This document shows, piece by piece, positions 41,572-52,702 of a stretch of DNA of 64,000 nt (positions are counted from its first letter, which is position 1; each line of letters begins with the position of its first letter). The notes under the pieces were generated by a model that had not been told where the DNA came from, ran no database searches, and saw nothing but the letters and a program-made list of their open reading frames with translations. The position numbers and the translations under genes were made by a program. The DNA comes from Agrobacterium tumefaciens. Lineage in GTDB: Bacteria > Pseudomonadota > Alphaproteobacteria > Rhizobiales > Rhizobiaceae. Where the stretch lies: NCBI GenBank assembly GCA_025560025.1, contig CP048485.1, positions 1,612,001 through 1,676,000 on the forward strand. Direction: 5' to 3'.

Positions 41572-41964
41572 ATGACCGACCTGCCCATCAAACCGACCGG
41601 CGAGCTGACGCTCAGAACGCTCGCCATGCCGGCAGACGCCAATCCGGCCGGTGATATTTTCGGTGGCTGGGTCATGTCCCAGATGGACTTGGCGAGCGGC
41701 ATCCGCGCGGCGGAGCGTTCGCGCTGTCGCGTCGTTACGGCGGCGGTCAAGGAAATGGCCTTCGAACTGCCGGTGAAGATTGGCGACACGCTCTCCATCT
41801 ATACCGATATCGCCCGTGTCGGCCGCACCTCCATCACGTTGACCGTGGAAGCCTGGGCCCAGCGGTCGCGTTACGACAAGCTTGAAAAGGTCACCGCCGG
41901 CACCTTCATCATGGTGGCGATGGACGAACACGGGCAACCGACGCCCATTCCTGCGGCGGAGTAA
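41572..41964 (+). CDS. acyl-CoA thioesterase, YciA/hotdog family
   Basis: A 130-aa single hotdog domain. TLRTLAMPADANPAGDIFGG, then WVMSQMDLASG, contains the conserved N-x-x-G-D-x-F-GG segment with the catalytic Asp. VKEMAFELPVKIGDTLSIYT follows. It hydrolyses acyl-CoA esters in the cytoplasm. AAGGAG lies upstream of the ATG. It is seven bases upstream of the next gene. Confidence 0.88.
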   Translation: MTDLPIKPTGELTLRTLAMPADANPAGDIFGGWVMSQMDLASGIRAAERSRCRVVTAAVKEMAFELPVKIGDTLSIYTDIARVGRTSITLTVEAWAQRSRYDKLEKVTAGTFIMVAMDEHGQPTPIPAAE

Positions 41965-41970
41965 GGCACC

Positions 41971-42564
41971 ATGGAGGCCGCCGTCAACGCTGCGGAAGCC
42001 TATTCGCACATCCGTGCCGTCATGGGCATGGTGGTCGGCCTCAGCCTCGCCCGCCTGCTGACCGGTCTCGCCGGTTTCGTCCAGCATCCCAAGAAGGAGC
42101 GCATCTATCCCCTGCATATCGGCTGGGTGGCGTTTCTATTCCTGATGCTGGTGCATTTCTGGTGGTGGGAACATCGGCTTTCCGCCACCGGCCACGTGCT
42201 GGGCTTCGGCGCTTTCCTCTTCCTCATCCTGTTCTGCTCGCTGTTCTATTTCCTCTGCGTGCTGCTGTTTCCGACGGAGATGAAGGAATATAAGGGATAT
42301 GAGGATTATTTCTTTTCGCGCAAAAGCTGGTTCTTCGCTTTTCTGGCAGCGCTTTTTATTACGGATGTCGGCGACACGCTGCTGAAGGGACAGGACTACC
42401 TCTCCTCCCTCGGCGCGGAATATCTCATCCGTACAGCCATTTACGTCATTCTGTTCACGCTGGCAGTCTTCATCGACAATCGCCGCTTTCACCGGTTTCT
42501 CGTGGTTTTCGCGCTGATCTATCAGATCGCCTGGATTTTCCGCACCTACGACCTGCTGGCCTGA
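41971..42564 (+). CDS. multi-pass membrane protein, unknown function
   Basis: This 197-aa protein has five or six hydrophobic helices, starting MEAAVNAAEAYSHIRAVMGM. It has an aromatic-rich second helix (VHFWWWEHRLSATGHVLGFG) and a charged loop (FPTEMKEYKGYEDYFFSRKS). No transporter or enzyme signature is recognised. It is probably co-transcribed with the thioesterase, 6 nt upstream. Confidence 0.75.
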   Translation: MEAAVNAAEAYSHIRAVMGMVVGLSLARLLTGLAGFVQHPKKERIYPLHIGWVAFLFLMLVHFWWWEHRLSATGHVLGFGAFLFLILFCSLFYFLCVLLFPTEMKEYKGYEDYFFSRKSWFFAFLAALFITDVGDTLLKGQDYLSSLGAEYLIRTAIYVILFTLAVFIDNRRFHRFLVVFALIYQIAWIFRTYDLLA

Positions 42565-42633
42565 AGAAAGACTTCGCCACGCTCGTCATTGTGTCGCGGT
42601 GACAATTCGCCGCAAATATGACATTTCGATTGC

Positions 42634-43047
42634 ATGGGATTCATTCGCAGGATCATGCAGGACAGGAGTTCGGCTGGCGCCATCGCCACGCTGGCGGTTT
42701 TGCTTTTCCTTTTGCAGGGTCTCGCCAATGGGCTGACCAGCGGCAATATGGCGATGGCCGCGCTTGCCGCGGATGAGATCATCTGTTCCAGCCATATGCT
42801 TGAGGGCGGCGGCAAGCGGGACCCGGCCCCAAATCCTGCGAGCAAGATTGCCGCGGACTGCTGCGGCACGCTCTGCCGTCTGGCATCGGCCACGATCGCC
42901 ACGCTTCCGGTCACGCCTGTCGAACGGGCGGACAGGATCACGCCGACGGATGAAGTCGCTTTTGTGAACTTCGACGCGGCCTTGCCGCCATCGCCACCCA
43001 ATCTGGAATCGCGCCCACGCGCGCCGCCTTCCGCTCCGCAAAACTGA
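42634..43047 (+). CDS. DUF2946-like small exported or membrane protein
   Basis: This 137-aa frame has one N-terminal hydrophobic segment (GAIATLAVLLFLLQGLANGL) and cysteine motifs IICSSHML and ADCCGTLCRLAS, as in DUF2946 proteins that often stand next to metal or PepSY genes. The C-terminus is Pro-rich. The start is uncertain: 42634 has no clear ribosome-binding site and 42655 is possible. It precedes the PepSY gene by 46 nt, so a shared role in metal handling is inferred. Confidence 0.6.
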   Translation: MGFIRRIMQDRSSAGAIATLAVLLFLLQGLANGLTSGNMAMAALAADEIICSSHMLEGGGKRDPAPNPASKIAADCCGTLCRLASATIATLPVTPVERADRITPTDEVAFVNFDAALPPSPPNLESRPRAPPSAPQN

Positions 43048-43093
43048 GACCTTCCCGGCTCGCCGGAAAATCAATCTTCTTGCGGAGACATCC

Positions 43094-44458
43094 ATGTCCG
43101 TTACGACCTCTTTCGAGGGCGAGCGCGCGCCTGCGCATTCCTCGTCCGTCAATCTTTACCGCGCCGTATGGCGCTGGCACTTCTATGCCGGCCTCTTCGT
43201 CCTGCCCTTCATGATATCGCTCGCCGTAACCGGCGCGCTCTATCTGTTTCGCGACGAAATCGACAATCTCATTCATTCGGATCTGAAGCGCATAGAGGTG
43301 GTGCAGGGCGCCCCCAAAGCACTGCCTTCCGAGATCGTGGCGGCAGCCCTCGCAGCCGTTCCCGGCACGGCAGTCAAATATACGACACCGGCCGATCCGG
43401 GCGCCTCAACGGAAGTCACCGTCAATACGGCGGATGGGAAACGCGCCGTCTACGTCAACCCCTATACGGCGCAGGTAACCGGCTCCCTGCCGGATCGCGG
43501 CACCGTCATGTGGACGATCCGTTACCTACACAGCCTGAAATATTTCGGCACCTACACCCGTTATCTCATCGAGATCGCCGCCGGCTGGTCCATCCTCCTT
43601 GTCGCTACCGGCATCTATCTCTGGTGGCCACGCAAGCAGACGGGTGGCGTCGTCACAGTGCGCGGCACGCCCAAAAAACGGGTGTTCTGGCGCGATACCC
43701 ATGCCGTCACCGGCATTTTTGTCGGCTTTTTCATCGTCTTCCTCGCCGTTACCGGCATGCCCTGGTCTGGCGTGTGGGGTGCGAAGGTGAATGAATGGGC
43801 AAATGGCAGCAATTTCGGATATCCGACGGGGGTGCGCACCGATGTTCCCATGTCCGGCGACCATCTCGATCACGTGGCAAAAACGAGCTGGTCGCTGGAA
43901 CAGGCAAAAATTCCGGAATCGACGGCCGCTGCCGAAAGTCGACCGATCGGAATAGATGAGGCAATCGCCCGTTTCGACGGACTTGGCCTTGCCCCCGGTT
44001 ATGCGGTGGCCCTTCCGGGGAAACCGACAGGGGTCTATAGCGGCTCGATTTATCCGGACGACCTGGCGCAACAGCGCGTCGTCCATCTCGATCAATATAG
44101 CGGCGAACCGCTGATCGACATGAGTTATGCCGATTACGGCCCGCTCGGCAAGGCGCTGGAATGGGGCATCAATGTGCATCTGGGCCAGCAATATGGCCTC
44201 GCCAATCAGATAGTGCTCGTGATGGCCTGTATCGGCATCGTCCTGCTTGCCGTATCCGCCGGCATCATGTGGTGGAAGCGTCGCCCGAAAGGTTCACTCG
44301 GCGTGCCGCCTTTGCCCCAGGAAAAACGCGTCCTGCGTGGCCTGATCGCTCTGCTCGCCATCGGCGGCATACTGTTCCCGCTGGTGGGCGCGAGCCTGCT
44401 GGCAATGCTGGCGCTGGATATGGCCGTTCAGGCACGCCAGAGGCGACGCGCGCTCTGA
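43094..44458 (+). CDS. PepSY-associated TM helix protein
   Basis: This 454-aa protein has the PepSY_TM architecture. A first helix (AVWRWHFYAGLFVLPFMISL) is followed by a periplasmic PepSY segment, a middle pair of helices with ETYTRYLIEIAAGWSILLV-type sequence and the RDTHAVTGIFVGFFIVFLAV motif. A second PepSY region and C-terminal helices (GIVLLAVSAGIMWWKRRPKG) complete it. Many members lie next to TonB-dependent siderophore receptors and act as inner-membrane reductases or accessory proteins in iron uptake; no receptor is seen here. Confidence 0.85.
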   Translation: MSVTTSFEGERAPAHSSSVNLYRAVWRWHFYAGLFVLPFMISLAVTGALYLFRDEIDNLIHSDLKRIEVVQGAPKALPSEIVAAALAAVPGTAVKYTTPADPGASTEVTVNTADGKRAVYVNPYTAQVTGSLPDRGTVMWTIRYLHSLKYFGTYTRYLIEIAAGWSILLVATGIYLWWPRKQTGGVVTVRGTPKKRVFWRDTHAVTGIFVGFFIVFLAVTGMPWSGVWGAKVNEWANGSNFGYPTGVRTDVPMSGDHLDHVAKTSWSLEQAKIPESTAAAESRPIGIDEAIARFDGLGLAPGYAVALPGKPTGVYSGSIYPDDLAQQRVVHLDQYSGEPLIDMSYADYGPLGKALEWGINVHLGQQYGLANQIVLVMACIGIVLLAVSAGIMWWKRRPKGSLGVPPLPQEKRVLRGLIALLAIGGILFPLVGASLLAMLALDMAVQARQRRRAL

Positions 44459-44464
44459 AAAGAC

Positions 44465-44494
44465 AAACCGGCCGGGAGCAATCCCGGCCGGTTT
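44465..44494. terminator. terminator between the PepSY gene and the SnoaL-like gene
   Basis: AAACCGGCCGGGA (44465-44477) and TCCCGGCCGGTTT (44482-44494) form a perfect 13-bp stem with a GCAA loop, ending in TTT on each strand. It lies between two convergent genes and can serve both. Confidence 0.8.
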
Positions 44495-44524
44495 CATGCT
44501 TTTGGCCAGAGGGCGTAAGCCGCC

Positions 44525-45001
44525 TCAGAACATCGTATTGTTGTTCGCCGCCTTTTCCGGAACCTCCTGGATCACGTCCCAGTGCTCGGTGATCTTGCCG
44601 TCGGTGACTCGGAAAATATCGACGATGGCCCTGCCGCGATCACTTTCATTTTCCGTCGAATGAATGTGCAGATAGACCAGATCGCCATCCGTGGCGCTGC
44701 GAACGATCCGCGCCTTCGACTGCGGATTCTCCTTGAAGAAGCCGGTAAAATAATTGACGAACGGCGCCTTGCCGTCCGGCACCATCGGGTTGTGCTGCTT
44801 GTAGCTGTCGACGAGGACAGCGGCGCCCTTGTCTACCTCATGCTTGTTGAAGACCGTATCGTAGAACTCGATCACCAGTTTGCGATTGGCTTCTTCCTGC
44901 GCGAAATCCCGCGTTGCGGTTTGCGCCAGAACGGGCGCAGCCATCAAGGCGGGCACGAGGGCGAAAGCGGCGATGGCAAGACGGCGTGTTACGAAATTCA
45001 T
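44525..45001 (-). CDS. exported SnoaL-like (NTF2-fold) protein
   Basis: This 158-aa protein has a signal peptide ending in PVLAQ (MNFVTRRLAIAAFALVPALM). A SnoaL-like alpha+beta barrel follows: VIEFYDTVFNKHEVDKGAAV, YKQHNPMVPDGKAPFVNYF and RAIVDIFRVTDGKITEHWDV. Such proteins bind small hydrophobic molecules or act as cyclases/isomerases. It starts 12 nt after the stop of the SDR-like gene, so they form an operon facing the HxlR regulator. Confidence 0.85.
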   Translation of the reverse strand: MNFVTRRLAIAAFALVPALMAAPVLAQTATRDFAQEEANRKLVIEFYDTVFNKHEVDKGAAVLVDSYKQHNPMVPDGKAPFVNYFTGFFKENPQSKARIVRSATDGDLVYLHIHSTENESDRGRAIVDIFRVTDGKITEHWDVIQEVPEKAANNNTMF

Positions 45002-45013
45002 GGGTGATACCTC

Positions 45014-45625
45014 TCAATAACCGATGGTGAAACGCTGGCGGGAATGCTGCGGCTTCTCGACTTCATCGACGAGCGCGATGGCATAGTCTTCGAAGGAAAT
45101 ACGGCTGCCTTCGTCATTGCTGAGGAGGCTATCCTTGCCGAGACGGAATTTGCCGGTTCTCTCACCCGGCACGAATTCGGCTGACGGCGACAGGAAGGTC
45201 CAGTCGAGCTGCTTTTCCTGCTTCAGAATATCCAGAAACTCCGCACCCTTGGTGGCCTCGGCCTTGTAGGCGGCCGGGAAATCCGGCAGGTCGACCACAC
45301 GCTGACCCGGTGCGATTTCAAGACTGCCAGCCCCGCCGACCACGAGATAACGCTGAACGCCGGAAGCGCGCACGGCCTCGATCAGAGTTGCCGGATCGCT
45401 GGCGGTGAAATGCACCGAGCTAATCACGGCATCGTGACCCTTCAGCAGTTCCGAAAGCCCTGCCTGATCGAAAAGATCGCCCTTCTTTGCCACCACATTC
45501 GGCAGGCTGGCGATCTTTTCGGGATTGCGGGCGATTGCCGTCACCTGATGTCCCCGGTCGGAAAGTTCCTTCAGAATACGGGACCCGGCATTGCCGGAAG
45601 CGCCGATGAGCGCGATTTTAGCCAT
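45014..45625 (-). CDS. NAD(P)-binding SDR-like oxidoreductase
   Basis: A 203-aa atypical short-chain dehydrogenase of the NAD(P)H-binding/NmrA-like type. It has the Rossmann motif IALIGASGNAGSRILKELSD at the N-terminus, GDLFDQAGLSELLKGHDAVI, YLVVGGAGSLE and a shortened C-terminal substrate region. The substrate is unknown. It is divergent from an HxlR-family gene, and the pair (HxlR plus SDR) typically forms a redox- or quinone-responsive switch. Confidence 0.88.
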   Translation of the reverse strand: MAKIALIGASGNAGSRILKELSDRGHQVTAIARNPEKIASLPNVVAKKGDLFDQAGLSELLKGHDAVISSVHFTASDPATLIEAVRASGVQRYLVVGGAGSLEIAPGQRVVDLPDFPAAYKAEATKGAEFLDILKQEKQLDWTFLSPSAEFVPGERTGKFRLGKDSLLSNDEGSRISFEDYAIALVDEVEKPQHSRQRFTIGY

Positions 45626-45655
45626 GGCTTCTTTCCTCTTGTCACTATCGTTACC

Positions 45656-45672
45656 GGTCTAGATTATAGACC
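45656..45672. promoter_or_regulatory. candidate HxlR operator
   Basis: GGTCTA (45656-45661) and TAGACC (45667-45672) form a perfect 6-bp inverted repeat around GATTA. It lies between the SDR start (45625) and the HxlR start (45780), with the twofold symmetry and position expected for a dimeric winged-helix repressor site. Confidence 0.55.
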
Positions 45673-45779
45673 GCGAACAAGAGCTATGGTATCGCAGCCG
45701 TAGTCGCAAGAAGTCAGCGGCGGCTGATCTGGTCACATGGCGATGACCTGCAAGGGTAAAAAGGGCAAGGGGTAAGAAC

Positions 45780-46163
45780 ATGGCGGATACGCAGACGAAA
45801 GAAGTTTTTCCTTTCGATCAGCCCTGCCCCATCCGCGACGTGCTGGACCGTATCGGCGATCAATGGAGCCTTTTGGTTCTGGAAGCCCTGCAGGGCGGCG
45901 TGCTGCGCTTCAACGAGCTGAACCGCAGGATCGACGATATTTCCAAGCAGATGTTGTCGCGTACCCTGAAGCGGCTGGAAGAAGACGGCTTCATCCGCCG
46001 CACGCTTTATGCCGAAGTGCCGCCGCGCGTGGAATATGAACTCACCAATCTCGGCCGTTCATTCCTGGTGCCGATGCAGTTGCTGGTGCAATGGGCCGAT
46101 GAAAACCACGTCCGCATCTGCAGGGCGCGTCAGCAATATTCCGAAAACGACAATCGCAGCTGA
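45780..46163 (+). CDS. HxlR-family winged-helix transcriptional regulator
   Basis: A 127-aa HxlR-type regulator. PCPIRDVLDRIGDQWSLLVL opens the domain, with the conserved Cys at residue 16 that acts as a redox sensor in several family members. FNELNRRIDDISKQMLSRTL is followed by KRLEEDGFIRRTLYAEVPPR, the recognition helix and wing. It is divergent from the SDR-SnoaL operon and probably represses that operon and itself through the palindrome at 45656-45672. Confidence 0.9.
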   Translation: MADTQTKEVFPFDQPCPIRDVLDRIGDQWSLLVLEALQGGVLRFNELNRRIDDISKQMLSRTLKRLEEDGFIRRTLYAEVPPRVEYELTNLGRSFLVPMQLLVQWADENHVRICRARQQYSENDNRS

Positions 46164-46199
46164 GCGCCGACCGGCAGGACGTCGGCTCGCAAACGATGA

Positions 46200-46661
46200 C
46201 TAGGCGAGCCGGTAAACCTTGCAGACCAGCCCTTCCGGCTGGCGATAGGTGGTGAAACCCATCGCGTCATAATAATTCTGCCCGAGCAGATTGTCCGCAC
46301 CGATGCTGGCGTCGATATTTTTCAGGCCGCGAGCCTCCGCCGCCTTTCGCGTCGCTGCGAAGAGAGCGGATCCAATGCCTCTTCGCGCCGCATGCGGGCT
46401 GACATGGGTGCCGATGATGCCCCAGCCTTCCGCAACGTCGTAAGGGTTGTCGGCCTGTGCGTAACGCAGCGACTGAAACCCGAGAATGCGACCGTTTTCA
46501 TCCTCGGCGATCGAACATTCGATGCGGTCCGTGTGCTGAATGTAATTTGCCAGCACCGTATCAATATCCGTTGGCGCTTTTCGGAGACCGGCGGCGAATA
46601 TCTCGTTCTGAACCGCCGCCATTCCAGCCGCGTCATCAAGTTTTGCAGATCGTATTTTCAT
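46200..46661 (-). CDS. GNAT-family N-acetyltransferase
   Basis: This 153-aa GNAT protein has motif A (IGTHVSPHAARRGIGSALFA), with the RRGIG pyrophosphate-binding loop, and motif B (GQNYYDAMGFTTYR). It transfers acetyl from acetyl-CoA to an amine; the acceptor is unknown. Its stop faces the HxlR gene stop, 36 nt away. Confidence 0.88.
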   Translation of the reverse strand: MKIRSAKLDDAAGMAAVQNEIFAAGLRKAPTDIDTVLANYIQHTDRIECSIAEDENGRILGFQSLRYAQADNPYDVAEGWGIIGTHVSPHAARRGIGSALFAATRKAAEARGLKNIDASIGADNLLGQNYYDAMGFTTYRQPEGLVCKVYRLA

Positions 46662-46710
46662 CGATACATCACCTCGATTGTTGCGGCTGGCAGACGGTGG
46701 CAGTTGCCAT

Positions 46711-47064
46711 TCAAGACCGGAAGATGAAAGAAGCGCCGAAGGCGATCAGCGCAAAACCGATCACATGGTTGATCGTGATGCTTTCCTTCAGCCAGAAGAT
46801 CGAGAACAGCGCGAAGACCGCAAGCGTGATGACCTCCTGAATGGTCTTGAGCTGCGCGGTCGAATAGACCTCAGAGCCGATGCGGTTGGCGGGCACGGCG
46901 AGCATATATTCGAAGAAGGCGATACCCCAGCTGGCGACAATCGCCAGGAAGAGCGCGCTGCCCTTGTGCTTGAGATGCCCATACCAGGCGAAAGTCATGA
47001 AAACATTGGAGGCGATGAGCATCAGGACAGGCCAGATGTGGGCGGGGCTGATCGAGAACGGCAT
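46711..47064 (-). CDS. DMT-superfamily small membrane protein (DUF486)
   Basis: A 117-aa protein with four membrane helices. It starts MPFSISPAHIWPVLMLIASN and contains the DUF486 pattern NVFMTFAWYGHLKHKG and TIQEVITLAVFALFSIFWLK. The family is related to small drug/metabolite transporters, and its substrate is not known. It lies 49 nt upstream of the GNAT gene on the same strand. Confidence 0.88.
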   Translation of the reverse strand: MPFSISPAHIWPVLMLIASNVFMTFAWYGHLKHKGSALFLAIVASWGIAFFEYMLAVPANRIGSEVYSTAQLKTIQEVITLAVFALFSIFWLKESITINHVIGFALIAFGASFIFRS

Positions 47065-47159
47065 GATGGTTCCTGAAAATAGGGAGGGAGGTCATGAAAG
47101 GCAGTTTGAAAACGCAACCATCATTCTGCCCGTATGGATTTGCTCTAGCGCATCGGCGC

Positions 47160-47179
47160 GAAAACCGGAATCGATTTTC
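47160..47179. repeat. degenerate palindromic repeat upstream of uvrB
   Basis: GAAAACCGGAATCGATTTTC is an imperfect palindrome preceded by CTCTAGCGCATCGGCGC. The combination resembles a short palindromic repeat common in rhizobial intergenic regions. Only one copy is in the window, so the repeat call rests on recollection of the motif. Confidence 0.35.
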
Positions 47180-47320
47180 GATACGTTTCGGTAAAGCTGT
47201 ATTCAGCCGCTACGCAACGCATCCGCCCTGATTTTGTTCCGCAGGCTTCGTTTCCTTTTTGTACTCATTTTTTCACGGCCTCCTCTTCCCTTTGCGCGTG
47301 ACTCCCTCCATATTTCGCCC

Positions 47321-50272
<2,952 letters not shown>

Positions 50273-50322
50273 CGCCCTCCCGGCGATATTCAGTGCCAGA
50301 TATGTATATTGCGAAAAACATG

Positions 50323-50346
50323 GCCGGAGCACTCACGCGCTCCGGC
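50323..50346 (-). terminator. terminator of the minus-strand lipoprotein gene
   Basis: GCCGGAGC (50323-50330) and GCTCCGGC (50339-50346) pair around 8 nt, and the minus strand then reads CATGTTTTTC. It lies 8 nt after the stop at 50355, between convergent genes. Confidence 0.55.
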
Positions 50347-50354
50347 AACGGCGA

Positions 50355-50954
50355 TCAGCCGTCGCACTGTCTGATCCGCGCCGCGACCTGGCCCGCACCA
50401 AACACTTTCGTCAGATCCGCATCCACGGTCATGGCAATGTAGTCTTCACTTTCCGCAGGCTTGATGTAAGTCGAGAAATAGACCGGGCCGGTCGGGAGAA
50501 CGCCTGTGACACAGGCGCGCAATATCTCGATCTCCGTACTCCCCCTGATGCGTGGCCCCTCGATGCGGGAGCGGCGCACCTTCTCCTGCAATGCTGCAAG
50601 CCGTGAAACCTCTTCAGGCTTTATTCTCCACACGCTTGTGGCGGTTCCCGCCCGCTTTTCCGCGTGGAACTGCGCGCGGGCAGCGGCGTCCTTATCCTCG
50701 ATCAACGCAAATGTCTCGACAGCCTCACCCTTTACGCCGTCTGTAACGCTGCGAATAATCATCACCGCATCACCGGAACCCAGCGACAGATGGGCAGGAA
50801 GCTGCAACCCTACACGCACATGCTCGAAATTCATCGTCAGAAAGTCGAGCCGCATGAGCTTGGGAATACTCGAGATGGGCGTGGTCATGCAGCCGGTAAG
50901 GAAAAAAAGTAAAATAAGCGATCGTGTGAAACGCGATAACATCAATGGCACCAT
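50355..50954 (-). CDS. putative lipoprotein, 199 aa
   Basis: The signal sequence MVPLMLSRFTRSLILLFFLT ends in the lipobox LTGC. The mature protein is about 178 residues and soluble, with MNFEHVRVGLQLPAHLSLGS, a central charged helix (IEDKDAAARAQFHAEKRAGT) and a C-terminal Cys near the end. No family is recognised. An alternative start lies at 50942. It is probably attached to the outer or inner membrane on the periplasmic side. Confidence 0.75.
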   Translation of the reverse strand: MVPLMLSRFTRSLILLFFLTGCMTTPISSIPKLMRLDFLTMNFEHVRVGLQLPAHLSLGSGDAVMIIRSVTDGVKGEAVETFALIEDKDAAARAQFHAEKRAGTATSVWRIKPEEVSRLAALQEKVRRSRIEGPRIRGSTEIEILRACVTGVLPTGPVYFSTYIKPAESEDYIAMTVDADLTKVFGAGQVAARIRQCDG

Positions 50955-51144
50955 GTTCTAAATCCGAAATTATCAAATGTGCGCAATGGCCTTGGCGGGA
51001 ACAATCCTCTCCGGACCCGACACCGTCATACCGGTCCGCAGATGTGAGGGAGTGACATTGCAGCAGTGTTACGTCTTCCGGAACTCACGGTTCCCTTGAA
51101 CGTTGACCGCCCTTATGGAATGGCAAGCAGCACGGAGACATGGC

Positions 51145-52113
51145 ATGCATCTCAGAAATCTGGCCCTCTCATACCTTTTCCTCTCCTGCACCCCGAGCTT
51201 TGCCGGCCAGATCGAGGACGCCACGTTCCACAGTGCGGCCCTGAATGCGCCGCTCCCCGCCAACATCTACCGCCCGGATGGCGCTCCACCGGAAAACGGC
51301 TGGCCGGTGCTCTATCTCCTGCACGGCCATGATGGCGACCAGAACAGCTGGCGCGATCTCGGCAATATCGAAAAGACGCTCGATACGCTCATCGCGGCCG
51401 GCGCCATCCGTCCGCTGGTGGTCGTCATGCCCGGCGTTAAAAACAGCTGGTATGTGGATTCCGCCGCCATCGGCGGTCCCGGCGACTACGAGACTGCTTT
51501 GACCGGCGATCTGCGCCATCAGATGGAAAAAACGCTGCCGGTGCGGAAAGACCGCGAAGGACGCGCCATTGCCGGACTTTCCATGGGCGGTTTCGGTGCG
51601 TTGCATCTGGCCTATGGCCACGAGGACCTCTATGGCGCAGTGGCCAGCCTGTCAGGCGCAATCTGGCAGAACGTGCCCGCCTCGGATCTCGACAAGACGC
51701 CCGCCGAACTGAAGCTCATTCAGGATAGCGCTTTTTTCCACCGCATCGACCGCACCACCGTCATCAGCGGCGTCGTGCTGCCCTCCACCGGCGATCACTT
51801 CTCCGGTGCCTTCGGCACGCCCTTCGACGCAAGACTTTTCAACGAAAAGAACGTCTTCACGCTCGTCGCGCAACACGTCGCCGAAAGCCTGGATTTACCC
51901 GCCACCTATCTGACGGTCGGTGACGATGACGGCTTCTTCCTGTGGCGCGGCGCCATCGCCCTGCACGAAACGCTTCAGGCCGACAAGCGCAAATCCGAAT
52001 TGCGGATCACCGATGGCGATCATGTCTGGTCGGTCTGGAAGGTCTCGATCATTGATGCACTGAAGTTCATCGATGGCGAGTGGGACAAGACAACCGACGT
52101 CGCGAAGGATTGA
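51145..52113 (+). CDS. exported alpha/beta-hydrolase (esterase D/PHB-type)
   Basis: The protein is 322 aa from the ATG at 51145 (GGAG upstream), with a signal peptide ending near SFAGQ. The esterase core begins NGWPVLYLLHGHDGDQNSWR (oxyanion region). The nucleophile elbow GLSMG (Ser146) is followed by GFGALHLAYG. An Asp-rich stretch (TVGDDDGFFLW) and a late His (ITDGDHVWSVWK) complete the likely triad. It is related to S-formylglutathione hydrolase and mycolyltransferase-type esterases; the substrate is unknown. Confidence 0.87.
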   Translation: MHLRNLALSYLFLSCTPSFAGQIEDATFHSAALNAPLPANIYRPDGAPPENGWPVLYLLHGHDGDQNSWRDLGNIEKTLDTLIAAGAIRPLVVVMPGVKNSWYVDSAAIGGPGDYETALTGDLRHQMEKTLPVRKDREGRAIAGLSMGGFGALHLAYGHEDLYGAVASLSGAIWQNVPASDLDKTPAELKLIQDSAFFHRIDRTTVISGVVLPSTGDHFSGAFGTPFDARLFNEKNVFTLVAQHVAESLDLPATYLTVGDDDGFFLWRGAIALHETLQADKRKSELRITDGDHVWSVWKVSIIDALKFIDGEWDKTTDVAKD

Positions 52114-52126
52114 CCCCCCGCTGGCG

Positions 52127-52561
52127 CTATCCAGCACGGCTTCCGGCCCGTTTCTTCCCGGCTTTCCCCGCCAGGTTCAATGCCACCGCTGCCCGGATCA
52201 GCGCAATCAGTGCATCCTCGTCAATCTCATCTCCCTCGTGAAAGTCGATCGCCCGCCGTGTATTGCCCTCAAGGCTCGAATTGAACAGGCCGGCAGGATC
52301 CGCCAGCGAGGCCCCCTTCGCGAATGTCATCTTCACGGCGTTCTTGTAGGTCTCGCCGGTGGAAATGATGCCCGCATGCTCCCAGACCGGCACACCGCGC
52401 CATTTCACCTCTTCCGTCACATCCGGATCGGCCTTCAAAATCAGTGCGCGGATGCGTGCAAGCGTCGCGCCCCGCCAGTCCCCGAGCTCCGCTATCTTCC
52501 GGTCGATGAGAACCGACGGCGCGGTCTCCTCCGCATCTTTTTCCACCGTGTTTTTGACCAT
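52127..52561 (-). CDS. DUF1801 domain protein
   Basis: The protein is 144 aa from the ATG at 52561 (GGAGGAC upstream); the longer frame from 52684 reaches into the facing promoter and is not used. It starts MVKNTVEKDAEETAPSVLID and contains the DUF1801 features ADPDVTEEVKWRGVPVWEHA and KMTFAKGASLADPAGLFNSS. The family is an iron-sulphur-frataxin-like fold of unknown role. It is convergent with the esterase gene and divergent from the PRC-barrel gene. Confidence 0.85.
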   Translation of the reverse strand: MVKNTVEKDAEETAPSVLIDRKIAELGDWRGATLARIRALILKADPDVTEEVKWRGVPVWEHAGIISTGETYKNAVKMTFAKGASLADPAGLFNSSLEGNTRRAIDFHEGDEIDEDALIALIRAAVALNLAGKAGKKRAGSRAG

Positions 52562-52633
52562 GACGTCCTCCAGATTTCGCCGCACCTGCGCTCCCGGCGC
52601 CAGCATAGACCAAATTTTCATTTCATCACATGC

Positions 52634-52658
52634 GGAACCAAATTCGCGCTTCGCCGTT
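52634..52658 (+). promoter_or_regulatory. EcfG-type general stress promoter upstream of the PRC-barrel gene
   Basis: GGAAC (52634-52638), 16 nt, CGTT (52655-52658), an exact consensus match 44 nt before the ATG at 52703. Confidence 0.75.
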
Positions 52659-52702
52659 TCTTCACCGAACGCAAGGTTCAGCATACAAAGGGAAGAAACA
52701 TC

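Noticed and set aside
47200..47320. SOS (LexA) box upstream of uvrB
   Set aside because: The alphaproteobacterial consensus GTTC-N7-GTTC was looked for; the nearest candidate, GTTCCGCAGGCTTC, has the wrong spacing and second half.
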